DNA from: Desulfobacterales bacterium
GTDB taxonomy: Bacteria; Desulfobacterota; Desulfobacteria; Desulfobacterales; Desulfobacteraceae
NCBI GenBank assembly: GCA_023143455.1
Contig: JAGLHT010000003.1
Coordinates: 1 to 64,000, forward strand
DNA: 64,000 bases
Direction: 5' to 3'
The notes beneath the pieces were generated by a model that was given only the letters and a program-made list of their open reading frames with translations, searched no databases and was not told where the DNA came from. Of this stretch, positions 8,870 through 18,033 are shown piece by piece. A program made the translations under genes and the position numbers. Each line of letters begins with the position of its first letter. Position 1 is the stretch's first letter.

Positions 8870-10237
8870 ATGCCTAATCAAAGAGTTCTGATTATACAGG
8901 AAAGTCCTCAAAAAAGAATTCAATATACAAAACTTGTAGAAAATTTAGGCTTTTTGGTTGATGCCTTACCTGACGGTTCTGAAGCTGAGTCTGTTTTGTT
9001 GCAAAATAAGCCTGCAATGGTAATTGCAGATACTTCCACCCCTCAGTTTTTTCCTTTTGAATTTTTAAAAAAAGTTAATAGTAGTGACATCTCATGTAAA
9101 GTTCTCTTTATTTCTCCGAAATCTGTTGTAGAAGATGCTGTAGAACTTATGAAACAAGGTGCTATTGATTATTTAATATATCCGGTGGGAAACGAACAGA
9201 TAGAGCTATATTTACAAAAAATTATTCCAAAAAGGGATGCTTCTCTGTCTAAAGAAAAAAACAGCGGGTTTTCAAAAAGCAGGGTTGAAATAATCACACA
9301 TGATAAAGAGATGCACCGATTGCTAAAACTTGCTGAAAAAGTCTCTGACAGTACTGCATCAGTTCTAATACAGGGTGAGTCAGGGACTGGCAAAGAGCTT
9401 TTTGCAAGGTTTATTCATGAAAAGAGTGATAGAAGACATATGCCTTTTGTGGCAGTTAATTGTGCAGCTCTCCCCGAAGCTTTACTTGAAAGCGAATTGT
9501 TTGGCCATGAAAAAGGAGCATTCACAGGAGCAATATCAACAAAAGCCGGCAAGTTTGAACTCGCGCATGAGGGAACGCTCCTGCTCGATGAAATATCTGA
9601 GATGCAGGTGCATCTCCAGGCAAAACTACTCAGAGTTCTCCAGGAAAAAAAAGTTGATCGTGTTGGTGGAGTCAAACCTATTGATATTGACGTGCGGATT
9701 ATTGCCACAACTAACAGAGAGATTGAGACAGCAATCAAAGATGGGGATTTTCGCGAAGATTTATATTACAGGCTTAATACAATACCTTTATTGATTCCGC
9801 CTTTAAGGGATCGTCGAAAAGACTTTGATCCTCTTTGTGCTTATTTCATGGAAAAATACAGTAAAATTGACAGGCGAAATGTCAAAGGAATGACAAAAGA
9901 GGCATTTTTACGAATTACATCTCAGAGGTTTTCAGGAAATGTAAGAGAACTTGAAAATATTATTCACAGAGCAGTATTGCTTACAGAAGATGGGCATATA
10001 AAGTCATGTGACCTTTTACTTACCTCTGGCGGAACAATTGATATGCCCCTGGACGAAGAGAATAATATCACGAATAATGCAGGACATAAGACATTAAAAG
10101 ATATGGAAAAAAAGATGATATTCCACACTTTGGATGAAACTTCAGGGAATCGCACCAACGCAGCCAAAATCCTTGGTATCAGTGTCAGAACACTTAGAAA
10201 TAAACTTAATGAATACAAGCAAGCTCAAGATATGTAA
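8870..10237 (+). CDS. Sigma-54 activator with degenerate receiver (FlrC/FlbD-like)
   Basis: NtrC-family enhancer-binding protein of 455 residues: receiver-like domain (1-120), AAA+ domain (about 140-370; Walker A GESGTGKE 169-176; GAFTGA 216-221) and C-terminal Fis-type HTH (about 425-450, NRTNAAKILGISVRTLRNKL). The receiver has lost key residues: the acidic pair is Q10-E11, the conserved Lys is Y104 in YLIYPV, and only D54 survives at the acceptor site. It is therefore unlikely to be switched by ordinary aspartyl phosphorylation. It lies directly upstream of the sigma-54-driven flgB operon. By position it resembles class II/III activators such as FlrC, FleR or FlbD. Confidence 0.87.
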   Translation: MPNQRVLIIQESPQKRIQYTKLVENLGFLVDALPDGSEAESVLLQNKPAMVIADTSTPQFFPFEFLKKVNSSDISCKVLFISPKSVVEDAVELMKQGAIDYLIYPVGNEQIELYLQKIIPKRDASLSKEKNSGFSKSRVEIITHDKEMHRLLKLAEKVSDSTASVLIQGESGTGKELFARFIHEKSDRRHMPFVAVNCAALPEALLESELFGHEKGAFTGAISTKAGKFELAHEGTLLLDEISEMQVHLQAKLLRVLQEKKVDRVGGVKPIDIDVRIIATTNREIETAIKDGDFREDLYYRLNTIPLLIPPLRDRRKDFDPLCAYFMEKYSKIDRRNVKGMTKEAFLRITSQRFSGNVRELENIIHRAVLLTEDGHIKSCDLLLTSGGTIDMPLDEENNITNNAGHKTLKDMEKKMIFHTLDETSGNRTNAAKILGISVRTLRNKLNEYKQAQDM

Positions 10238-10253
10238 CAGGGTTTCGTAATCA

Positions 10254-10269
10254 AGGCATGTAATTTGCA
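10254..10269 (+). promoter_or_regulatory. Sigma-54 promoter of the flgBC-fliE-J operon
   Basis: AGGCATGTAATTTGCA carries GG and GC 10 nt apart (10255-10256 and 10267-10268) and a good TTGCA -12 element. Transcription would start near 10280, giving a leader of about 100 nt before flgB. A TGACAAAT string (10289-10296) lies just downstream of the predicted start. Confidence 0.68.
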
Positions 10270-10288
10270 AGATACTTTTTACATGACA

Positions 10289-10296
10289 TGACAAAT
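10289..10296 (+). promoter_or_regulatory. TGACAAAT site near flgB promoter
   Basis: TGACAAAT inside ACATGACATGACAAATATAC lies just downstream of the predicted start of the sigma-54 transcript for flgB. The same core occurs at 6054, 23983 and 24015 near other sigma-54 promoters; it may be a regulator site. Confidence 0.3.
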
Positions 10297-10382
10297 ATAC
10301 CCTATTTAGATCGTTACTTACAGATTCCGGGTAATTTATAAAATTTAGTATTTCATTAACATTTAGTTTCAGAGAGGGGTTT

Positions 10383-10793
10383 ATGCCTGATTCAAGGTTA
10401 TTTGGTAGGACTTATGAAGTGTTATCTAATTCACTTGATGTATCTGCAAAGCGTCATAATCTTATCAGTTCCAATATTGCTAATATGGACACCATTGGTT
10501 ACAAGCCAAAAGATCTGGATTTTAAAAAAACGTTGAAACGAGCCATGACTAAGGCTCCTCCCCCTGATATGGCACGTACTCATAATAAGCATTTTGCAGG
10601 GGTTAATACGAATTCATCTTCGCTTAATGGTGCCAATAGTGAGGATGTTGATATTTATCACTTGGATTCTGTTAATATTGATACTGAGATGACAAATCTT
10701 GTTGAGAATAATATTAAATATCGTACTACAACGGAAATGCTTTTACGAAAATTGGATAAACTTCGATATGCAATAAGAGAAGGAGGCAGATAG
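10383..10793 (+). CDS. flgB: Flagellar proximal rod protein FlgB
   Basis: 136-residue rod protein, normal FlgB length. The N-terminal rod signature appears as LDVSAKRHNLISSNIANMDTIGYKPKDLDF and the C-terminus ends in the amphipathic helix typical of axial proteins (NNIKYRTTTEMLLRKLDKLRYAI). Exported by the flagellar type III system and assembled on FliE/FliF. AGAGAGGGG precedes the ATG. It is the first gene of the operon and lies 3 nt from flgC. Confidence 0.95.
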   Translation: MPDSRLFGRTYEVLSNSLDVSAKRHNLISSNIANMDTIGYKPKDLDFKKTLKRAMTKAPPPDMARTHNKHFAGVNTNSSSLNGANSEDVDIYHLDSVNIDTEMTNLVENNIKYRTTTEMLLRKLDKLRYAIREGGR

Positions 10794-10796
10794 ACT

Positions 10797-11294
10797 ATGG
10801 ATCTTTTAAATGCAATGAAAATTAGCGCTACAGGCTTAAATGCTCATCGGACAAAGATGAACCTTATTGCAGAAAATCTTGCAAATGTAGATACAACCCG
10901 AACTGAAGAGGGTGGTCCATACAAAAGAAAAATGGTTGTATTTCAAGGAGAGGATATTAATAAATTTAAAAGTGTTCTTGAAAAAAAAGAAGAAAGAAAT
11001 CAATTGGGGAGAATAGAATTTTCTCCTATTGAATTTGGAGATGAAAAAAAAGAAGGTTCAGGAAGCGGGGTCAAAGTCGGTAATATTGTTAAGTCCCAAG
11101 AGAACTTCAGAATTGTTTATAACCCAGCACATCCTGATGCTGACCCTGTTACAGGTTATGTGGCAATGCCTAATGTTGATCATTTAACAGAAATGGCAGA
11201 TATGATTGTTGCGAAAAGATCCTACGAGGCAAGTGTTACTGCAATGTCCAATACAAAGAGCATGATATTAAAAGCATTGGAAATAGGAAAATAA
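10797..11294 (+). CDS. flgC: Flagellar proximal rod protein FlgC
   Basis: 165-residue rod subunit with the rod-protein N-terminus (MKISATGLNAHRTKMNLIAENLANVDT) and the FlgC-type C-terminus (EMADMIVAKRSYEASVTAMSNTKSMILKAL). The PAHPDADPVTGYVAMPNV block is highly typical of FlgC. It follows flgB after 3 nt with GGAGGC as ribosome site and precedes fliE. Confidence 0.96.
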   Translation: MDLLNAMKISATGLNAHRTKMNLIAENLANVDTTRTEEGGPYKRKMVVFQGEDINKFKSVLEKKEERNQLGRIEFSPIEFGDEKKEGSGSGVKVGNIVKSQENFRIVYNPAHPDADPVTGYVAMPNVDHLTEMADMIVAKRSYEASVTAMSNTKSMILKALEIGK

Positions 11295-11336
11295 TAAACA
11301 AAAATGATGGGGTATAATATGATGGGAGATAATGTG

Positions 11337-11624
11337 ATGAAAATTAGCGGTACAAATAAAATTTCGCTTCAGACAGAGCCTCTTGCTAATAAAATTCAAA
11401 GGCGGGATTCATCTTTTGCAAAAAGAGTGAAAGAAGCAGTTGAAGATGTTAATTTAAAACAACATCAGGCTGATATAGCAATTGAACAAGTAATTAATGG
11501 TGAACTTGGTGTGCATGAAGGCATGATGGCATTAGGTAAAGCCGACACCTCTTTAAGGCTTCTTACACAAGTCAGGGGAAAAGTAATTGAAGCATATAAA
11601 GAAATTATTCGTATGCAGGTATAA
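11337..11624 (+). CDS. fliE: MS ring-rod junction protein FliE
   Basis: Small junction protein linking the FliF ring to the rod. The C-terminal two-thirds (QADIAIEQVINGELGVHEGMMALGKADTSLRLLTQVRGKVIEAYKEIIRMQV region) is characteristic FliE. Start choice is open: ATG at 11337 gives 95 residues and has GGAG 8 nt upstream, whereas ATG at 11304 adds 11 Met/Gly-rich residues (106 total) with no good ribosome site. Operon position between flgC and fliF agrees. Confidence 0.92.
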   Translation: MKISGTNKISLQTEPLANKIQRRDSSFAKRVKEAVEDVNLKQHQADIAIEQVINGELGVHEGMMALGKADTSLRLLTQVRGKVIEAYKEIIRMQV

Positions 11625-11653
11625 ATTTAATTTGAAACTATTGCAGGCATAAA

Positions 11654-13369
11654 ATGAATCCAGTGATTGAAAAATTTATAGAATCTTTAAAAGAATTAAC
11701 CCTGGCAAAGAAGATAATTCTGGGTGTTCTTGTTTTGGTGATGGTGGCAGGGTTTACAACAATGTTTCTCTGGGCAAACAAGACAAACTTTAAAGTAGCA
11801 TACAATAGTTTAACTAAAGCAGATGCTGCTGAAATTGTCTTTAAGTTGAAAGAGTCAAATACTGCATACAGACTTGAAAATGGTGGCGCCACAATACTTG
11901 TTCCGGAAAAAGAAGTGTATGATATAAGACTTACCATGGCAAAAGATGGAATACCTAAAGGTGGTGGAGTCGGATATGAAATATTTGATAAAACCGAGTT
12001 TGGAACAACTGAATTTGTCCAGAAAATCAATAGAAAAAGAGCTATTCAGGGAGAACTTGCTAGAACAATAAGTGCTTTTGATGTAGTTAAAAGCGCCAGA
12101 GTAATGATTGTTTTGCCCAAGGATTCTGTATTTGTTGAGGAGACTAAAAAACCCTCTGCATCGATTTTGCTTGAACTTACCGGGGAATTAGATGAGGGAA
12201 AGAGAGCAGCAATAGCTCATTTGGTGGCAAGCTCAGTACAGGATCTTACTCCAAAACTTGTTACAATAGTAGATACAGCAGGAAGAATTCTTTTTGAGGG
12301 GAAATCTGAAGAGGAAAAAGCAAAAATCGAAGCAAAAAACCTTGCTGACGCACAGTATAAGTATAAGTTACGTTATGAAAAGAATATGGCAGAGCGTATT
12401 GAAACAATGCTTGAAAGGATTGTTGGTAAGGATAAAGCAATTGTCCGTGTTACAGCAGAAATGGATTTTAGTAAGGATAATGTAAGCGAGGAAATATATG
12501 ATCCCTATGAAAGAGGAACTGAATTTATAAGAAGCAGGAAATCACGTTCTGAAAATGTTAAAAATGAGATTGGTGAGGTTAATGAACCATCCAGTGTAAA
12601 TCCTATAGTCCCTCCGGATCAAGCAACAAACAAGCTAGAAGCCGGGGAAATGGTTAACAAAAATGCAGACACTCTTAATTTTGAAATCAGTAAGAGAGTT
12701 AGAGAGCAGATAAAACCAATGGTTACCGTAAAAAGAGTTTCTGTGGCTGCTGTTGTTGATGGAAGATATGAATTTAAGGCTGAGGAGAAAGGCGAGAACA
12801 AAAAAGTATATATGCAAAGACCTGTAAATGAAATGCGTCAATTTGAAGATATTGTTGTTAAGGCAATGGGTTTTAATGAAAATCGCGAAGATCAGGTTAC
12901 TGTGGAATGCTTTCCATTCACCTCAATTACTGCCATGGAAAAACCAGATCAAGAACTTACCGGATGGCGTAAGATCCAAAAGGAGAATGGGAGAACAATT
13001 GCTAATATGATTCTTGTCCTGCTTCTGTTCTTGTTTGTCATAAGGCCGATTTTGAAAACTGTAAGAGATATTAAAACAAGCGTTGAGCAGGAAGAATCAG
13101 ATAAACTTGATCAAGCAGCATTTATAGAAGGTGAAAGAGAGCCTGGGTTTATTGAACTTACAGCAACACAACAAAAAGACTTTATTGGAATTATGAAACC
13201 TGAAGAAAAAAGTAAATTTCTTATTAACATGTCCGCAAGTGAAAAATCATCCTATTTGTCAAATATGACTACGGTTGATAAAGCTCAATATTATGCAGAC
13301 TTAGATTTTGATAAAAGTATTAATATTTTAAAGGGCTGGCTTTCTGAAATAGAGGAGGAGGATGAATAA
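11654..13369 (+). CDS. fliF: Flagellar MS-ring protein FliF
   Basis: 571-residue inner-membrane ring protein. Membrane segments are at about residues 20-42 (IILGVLVLVMVAGFTTMFLW) and about 450-470 (ANMILVLLLFLFVIRPIL). Between them are the ring-building motifs, including RKRAIQGELARTISAFDVVKSARVMIVLP. The acidic C-terminal tail ending in ILKGWLSEIEEEDE corresponds to the FliG-binding segment. The stop overlaps the fliG start by one base. Confidence 0.96.
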   Translation: MNPVIEKFIESLKELTLAKKIILGVLVLVMVAGFTTMFLWANKTNFKVAYNSLTKADAAEIVFKLKESNTAYRLENGGATILVPEKEVYDIRLTMAKDGIPKGGGVGYEIFDKTEFGTTEFVQKINRKRAIQGELARTISAFDVVKSARVMIVLPKDSVFVEETKKPSASILLELTGELDEGKRAAIAHLVASSVQDLTPKLVTIVDTAGRILFEGKSEEEKAKIEAKNLADAQYKYKLRYEKNMAERIETMLERIVGKDKAIVRVTAEMDFSKDNVSEEIYDPYERGTEFIRSRKSRSENVKNEIGEVNEPSSVNPIVPPDQATNKLEAGEMVNKNADTLNFEISKRVREQIKPMVTVKRVSVAAVVDGRYEFKAEEKGENKKVYMQRPVNEMRQFEDIVVKAMGFNENREDQVTVECFPFTSITAMEKPDQELTGWRKIQKENGRTIANMILVLLLFLFVIRPILKTVRDIKTSVEQEESDKLDQAAFIEGEREPGFIELTATQQKDFIGIMKPEEKSKFLINMSASEKSSYLSNMTTVDKAQYYADLDFDKSINILKGWLSEIEEEDE

Positions 13370-14382
13370 TGGTGGATGTTTTAGATCCTGAAAAGCTTAC
13401 TGGTGTTCAAAAAACTGCAATTTTTTTGCTTACCATGGGTGAAAAGTATACCTTGGAAGTGTTTGAAAGGATGAGTGATGATTCAATCGGTGAAATAGGT
13501 GTTGCAATGTCAAGGATAGATCATATCACTCCTGAAATGTTGAAAGCTGTTTCCTTAGATTTTGTGGGAAGGTTTGAGGGCGAGACTAAAATGATTGTTG
13601 AAGGGGAAGCCTTTCTTAAGAAAATCATTTCAGGTTCCATGGATAAAGATAAAGCCAATGCAGTGTTTGAGGATTTAGAAAAGAAAAAACAGGAGACTCC
13701 CTTTATATGGAGTAAAAAAGTAAATATTGGGACCCTTGCATCTTATATGGAAGGTGAACACCCACAAACAATAGCAATGGTTTTAGCCCATATGCCATCA
13801 GAAGTAGCCTCAGAAATTTTAATGAGTGTTCCTGATGACCAGAAAGGAGATATAGCATTGAGAATTGCAAGACTTGGTACAATATCTGAAGATGTTGTAA
13901 GAGAAGTTGATAGAGCACTCAAATATGAGTTGAGTGATGCTGTAGGTCCTGGAGGTAAAGCTGGAGGACTTCAAGTGCTTGTGGATATAATTAATTCAGT
14001 TGATAAAAATACTGAAGATGCAGTTATGGAACATGTGGAAGAAGACAGCCCTGAAATGGCAAACGAGATACGGAACTTAATGTTTGTATTTGAAGATATG
14101 GTAAATATAGATGATACTGCTATGAGAGAGATCTTAAAGAAAGTTGAAGGTCAGCAGCTTACCTATGCTCTTAAGACTGCAACAGAAGAAATGAAAGATA
14201 AGATATTTTCTAATCTTTCACAAAGAGCAGGTGATATGTTGAAAGATGATTTAGATGCCATGGGACCAATACGCCTTACTGAAGTTGAAGAGGCACAACA
14301 GGGGATTGTAAGGGCTGCAAAAGAGTTGGAAGCTGATGGTACTATAACATTAGGTAAAGGAAAGGATGATATCCTTGTCTGA
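13369..14382 (+). CDS. fliG: Flagellar motor switch protein FliG
   Basis: 337-residue C-ring protein that binds FliF and transmits stator torque. The N-terminal start LTGVQKTAIFLLTMGE, the middle EHPQTIAMVLAHM (EHPQ) motif and the C-terminal EVEEAQQGIVRAAKELEADG torque-helix end are all present. Length is normal. It overlaps fliF and fliH, consistent with tight translational coupling. Confidence 0.97.
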   Translation: MVDVLDPEKLTGVQKTAIFLLTMGEKYTLEVFERMSDDSIGEIGVAMSRIDHITPEMLKAVSLDFVGRFEGETKMIVEGEAFLKKIISGSMDKDKANAVFEDLEKKKQETPFIWSKKVNIGTLASYMEGEHPQTIAMVLAHMPSEVASEILMSVPDDQKGDIALRIARLGTISEDVVREVDRALKYELSDAVGPGGKAGGLQVLVDIINSVDKNTEDAVMEHVEEDSPEMANEIRNLMFVFEDMVNIDDTAMREILKKVEGQQLTYALKTATEEMKDKIFSNLSQRAGDMLKDDLDAMGPIRLTEVEEAQQGIVRAAKELEADGTITLGKGKDDILV

Positions 14383-15388
14383 TAAAGTAAAAGATGGTTT
14401 TGTGCAGATAGATCTCTCTGCTCTTGAAACTCTTGATGAAGAAAAGATCAGTCGTGACAAGAGCACAGACTCTGATTGGGATAAGTTTAAAGTTATTTAT
14501 GAAGAATTGAAATCTGAGCAAAAGGAGGAGGATCTCTTTAAAGGGCTGTTTGATTTAGGAAAAGATGAAAAGAAAGAGGAAAAACCAGTCTTTGAGCAAT
14601 TTGGAAAAGATCCATCTGAAAAAAGTAATGCTGAAGATGGTGAAACAGAATCAATTGGTAAAAAAGAGGTTAAAAAGCCCGGGAATGAATCTGTTGATGA
14701 TGATGAGTTGACTAAAGAAGGTTTTGAACATACAAAAGATGGGGCAGAGCTTGATTCTAAAGATGTGAATGCTGAGGCAGTACCAGATTTAACACCTGAA
14801 CAAGGATATGAGCAAGCGTTTGAAAATGGTAAAAAAGATGGGTATGAGAAAGGTTTTGAACAAGGTGAAAAAGAAGGGCAGATAAAAGGTTCAGAAACTG
14901 GTTATTCAGAAGGATATGCAAAAGGTGAAAACGAAGCCTCCAAAGATATTGAAGTAAAAATCACAGAAAAAATTGAAGTCTTTAAAGAAATGATGTTGAA
15001 GCTTGATAATACCTATCTGGAACTTGCAGCAAGGTATGAAGAAAAGATTATTTCACTTATTTGTGCGATTTCCGAAAAGGTTATTCTGGCAAAGGTTGAA
15101 ATTAATGACGAAATTGTAAAAGAGACAGTACTTGATGCACTTAAGACCCTTCCTGAACCTGAGGATATTATTTTAAGTGTCTCAAATGAAGATTATGAAT
15201 ATATCGAAATGGTTAAGGAAGATTTGTTTGAGTTTATAAAAACCTTAAAAAGTGTTTCCGTAAAATCAGATACTTCTGTTAAGCGTGGAGGATGCAGGAT
15301 TGAGACTAAACAAGGATATATAGAAGCAGATATTGAAGCAAAACTTGAGAAGGTTTTTTCAAGTATAAAAGGTAAAAATCAGATATGA
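14366..15388 (+). CDS. fliH: Flagellar export regulator FliH
   Basis: 340-residue FliH, longer than the roughly 230-residue enteric protein because of an acidic N-terminal extension (about residues 20-145). Then comes the hallmark GxxxG-type repeat segment (YEQAFENGKKDGYEKGFEQG and onward, about 152-195), followed by the FliH/V-ATPase-E-like C-terminal domain. It binds FliI and delivers it to the export gate. The ATG overlaps fliG by 17 nt, with AAGG upstream. Confidence 0.9.
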   Translation: MISLSDKVKDGFVQIDLSALETLDEEKISRDKSTDSDWDKFKVIYEELKSEQKEEDLFKGLFDLGKDEKKEEKPVFEQFGKDPSEKSNAEDGETESIGKKEVKKPGNESVDDDELTKEGFEHTKDGAELDSKDVNAEAVPDLTPEQGYEQAFENGKKDGYEKGFEQGEKEGQIKGSETGYSEGYAKGENEASKDIEVKITEKIEVFKEMMLKLDNTYLELAARYEEKIISLICAISEKVILAKVEINDEIVKETVLDALKTLPEPEDIILSVSNEDYEYIEMVKEDLFEFIKTLKSVSVKSDTSVKRGGCRIETKQGYIEADIEAKLEKVFSSIKGKNQI

Positions 15389-16713
15389 TTACAGATTCAG
15401 TACATGAAATTGACTTTGACAAATATTTTAAACGAGTTGAAACTTGTGTTTCTGTTAGGGCTGAAGGGAGAATTTCCAAAGTTGTGGGGCTTGTCGCAGA
15501 AGGTGACAGCCTGGGACTTTCAGTTGGTAGCCTATGTCTAATAAGAGGTGATTATGGCAAAGAAATCAAGGCAGAAGTGATTGGGTTTAAAGAAAATAAA
15601 GCACTGCTCATGCCCTATGGCGATATCCGAGGAATAAGTCCGGGGAGCCGAATCATTCCATTGGCTGACGCTCCTGTTGTAAGAGTCGGAGATGAGCTTT
15701 TAGGAAGAGTTATAGATGGGATGGAAAATGTAATTGATGGAAAGGGCGAGCTTGATCTGAAAGAAGAATATCCTCTTTACGGGAAACCTATAAATCCAAT
15801 GTTGAGAAAGCAAATAAAAGAGCCAGTTGATGTTGGAGTAAAAGCTGTAAATACCCTGATGACATTAGGCAGAGGTCAGCGGGTTTGTATAATGGCAGGT
15901 TCCGGTGTAGGTAAAAGTATGCTTATGGGTATGATGACAAAGCATACAGAAGCTGATGTAATTGTTATTGGTCTTATTGGAGAAAGAGGAAGAGAAGTTA
16001 AAGATTTCATTAATGAAACTCTTGGTGAACAAGGACTTAAAAAAGCTGTTGTCATAGCAGCAACTTCAGATTCTCCACCCCTCGTACGTATGAGAGGAGC
16101 ATATGTTGCAACGGCAATTGCAGAATATTTCAGGGATCAAAATAAGAATGTTCTTTTATTGGTAGATTCAATAACACGATTTGCAATGTCTTCAAGAGAT
16201 GTGGGGCTTGCCGCAGGAGAACCTCCAACTTCCCGTGGATATACACCATCCTTTTTTGTACAGATTCCTGTATTACTTGAAAGAGCAGGGTATGTGGAAG
16301 ATAGTGGGTCCATAACAGGCATATATACAGTTCTAGTGGAGGGTGATGATATTAATGATCCAGTGGGAGATACTGTTCGCTCTATAGTTGATGGGCATAT
16401 TGTATTGTCAAGAGACCTTGCAAATAAAGGACATTATCCTGCTATTGATGTGCTGGCAAGCATATCAAGGGTCATGCGTGATGTTACAGACAATGAGCAT
16501 ATGGAATTGAGAGATAAGACTGTTGATATTATTTCTACATATAAAAATGCTGAAGATATGATTTCAATCGGAGCATATGTTGATGGGAGTGATCCTAAAA
16601 TAGATAGGGCAAAAAAATATATGCCGGCAATAAATAAATTTTTGTGCCAGGACATGGAAACAAAAGTTAATTTATTTAAAGGTATAAAAGACCTTAAAAA
16701 GGTGTTTGGTTAA
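15385..16713 (+). CDS. fliI: Flagellum-specific export ATPase FliI
   Basis: 442-residue F1-beta-like ATPase of the flagellar type III system. Walker A is AGSGVGKS (about 171-178), followed by GERGREVKDF, the DSITRFAM motif and the substrate loop SRGYTPSFF. Its ATG overlaps the fliH stop by 4 nt (ATGA). Length and all catalytic motifs are normal. Confidence 0.97.
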   Translation: MITDSVHEIDFDKYFKRVETCVSVRAEGRISKVVGLVAEGDSLGLSVGSLCLIRGDYGKEIKAEVIGFKENKALLMPYGDIRGISPGSRIIPLADAPVVRVGDELLGRVIDGMENVIDGKGELDLKEEYPLYGKPINPMLRKQIKEPVDVGVKAVNTLMTLGRGQRVCIMAGSGVGKSMLMGMMTKHTEADVIVIGLIGERGREVKDFINETLGEQGLKKAVVIAATSDSPPLVRMRGAYVATAIAEYFRDQNKNVLLLVDSITRFAMSSRDVGLAAGEPPTSRGYTPSFFVQIPVLLERAGYVEDSGSITGIYTVLVEGDDINDPVGDTVRSIVDGHIVLSRDLANKGHYPAIDVLASISRVMRDVTDNEHMELRDKTVDIISTYKNAEDMISIGAYVDGSDPKIDRAKKYMPAINKFLCQDMETKVNLFKGIKDLKKVFG

Positions 16714-16714
16714 T

Positions 16715-17182
16715 ATGAAGCGGTTTAATTTCAGGCTTTCAGCTTTACTTGATTTCAGAACACACCTTGAGCGCCTTGCCCGTAAGGAAACTGCAATGGC
16801 TTATAAAGATGTAAGAGAATCTGAAAAAGCAATTGAAGACTTAAAAGAAAAATATGTAAAAACTGCTGATGAACTCGATGGCATAGTAACTAAGGGAATA
16901 AAAGTTGAACAGTTGCGAATCTATAATAAATATCTTGATATAGTGGATTACAGTATCATTGAAGAGAAACAAAGGAAAAGAGAATTTAAAAAAAAACTTG
17001 ATGAAAAAATTGCTGAGCTCACAAAAAAAAGGGTTGACAAAAAAGTGATAGAAAGGCTTAAAGAGAAAAAAGAGATAGAATACATGGATGAATTTCGTAA
17101 ATTTGAGCAGGAAACAATTGACGAGGTTGTCTCTTTAAAAAAAGCAAGGGAAGTGAATTATGAAGCAACATCTAAAAATTAA
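16715..17182 (+). CDS. fliJ: Flagellar export chaperone FliJ
   Basis: 155-residue, highly charged coiled-coil protein directly after fliI. The N-terminus MKRFNFRLSALLDFRTHLE is typical of FliJ, and the rest is Lys/Glu-rich helix. The chosen ATG lies 1 nt after the fliI stop; an upstream in-frame GTG would overlap fliI. It is expected to escort export substrates and couple FliI to FlhA. Confidence 0.87.
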   Translation: MKRFNFRLSALLDFRTHLERLARKETAMAYKDVRESEKAIEDLKEKYVKTADELDGIVTKGIKVEQLRIYNKYLDIVDYSIIEEKQRKREFKKKLDEKIAELTKKRVDKKVIERLKEKKEIEYMDEFRKFEQETIDEVVSLKKAREVNYEATSKN

Positions 17183-17795
17183 AAAATCAATTTTGATTAT
17201 ATTTAGTTTTATTATGGTATTGAGTTTTACTGGTAAAGTTTTAATCTCAAAAAATAGATTTGTGAATAATGTTTATGCAGCAGATGAAAGCGAGAAGAAT
17301 CAGCCTGAATCAAAAGGGATACCTAAAGATAAAAAAGAAGGAGATCGCCCCGAATGCCCTGAGTGTCCGGACCCTGCTAAAGTAGTATTAAGAGGGCTTG
17401 ATGAAAAAAGGAAGAGTATTATAAAAGAGTCAGATAATATGAACAAAAAGAAAAAAGAGCTTGAGCGTTATGAAGAACAGATAGATGAAAAGCTTGTACA
17501 ATTAAAAAAACTTAAGGAACAAATAAATAGTGATTTCGCATTATTAGAAAAGAAAAAGAGCGAAAAAGAAATAGCACAGGAAGCAGAGTTTGAAAGAAGG
17601 TTGAATAGTCTTGTAAAAACCTATGCAAGTATGAAACCAAAGAATGCAGCAAAAATAGTTGATAAAATGGAACTTGAAGTAGCAAGAAAAATTTTTTCAA
17701 GAATGCGGGAAACTTCGGCATCTCAGATCCTAGCTAATGTTGAAAGTGAGAAAGCAGCAAGGATTACTGAACATCTTGCTTATAAGAAAAAATAA
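17160..17795 (+). CDS. MotE-like periplasmic coiled-coil protein
   Basis: 211 residues with an N-terminal hydrophobic segment (about 10-30) acting as signal or anchor, a Cys/Pro patch (ECPECPDP, about 65-72), a long Lys/Glu coiled coil (about 80-145) and a C-terminal MgtE_N-like domain (MKPKNAAKIVDKMELEVARKIFSRM region). This architecture matches MotE proteins, the MotC chaperones of alphaproteobacteria, and MgtE_N-domain proteins that often follow fliJ. It overlaps fliJ by 23 nt. The motor chaperone role is inference; no stator genes are present in the window. Confidence 0.7.
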   Translation: MKQHLKIKKSILIIFSFIMVLSFTGKVLISKNRFVNNVYAADESEKNQPESKGIPKDKKEGDRPECPECPDPAKVVLRGLDEKRKSIIKESDNMNKKKKELERYEEQIDEKLVQLKKLKEQINSDFALLEKKKSEKEIAQEAEFERRLNSLVKTYASMKPKNAAKIVDKMELEVARKIFSRMRETSASQILANVESEKAARITEHLAYKKK

Positions 17796-17979
17796 CTCCC
17801 TCCAAACTTATTGGTCAATCAATCATACAATTGATCAGTCAAGGGTAATATTTTCCCCTATAGTTTTTATATACCAGGCAAAAATTTCCAAATTGCGTTT
17901 TTGTTTCGTATCTTAAAACACCTCTCTTACCATGCATAACTAATTGATTTTTCATAACATTTAATAGTTCGTAAAAAAC

Positions 17980-17995
17980 TGGCACAATCGTTGCT
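17980..17995 (+). promoter_or_regulatory. Sigma-54 promoter of fliK-flgD-flgE
   Basis: TGGCACAATCGTTGCT is an essentially perfect TGGCAC-N5-TTGCW element (GG-N10-GC). It lies 38 nt upstream of the fliK start. The rest of the 17796-18033 gap is AT-rich, without an obvious terminator or gene. Confidence 0.85.
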
Positions 17996-18033
17996 CTTAC
18001 CTATATCACAATCTTTAATTTGGAGAAGCTATT

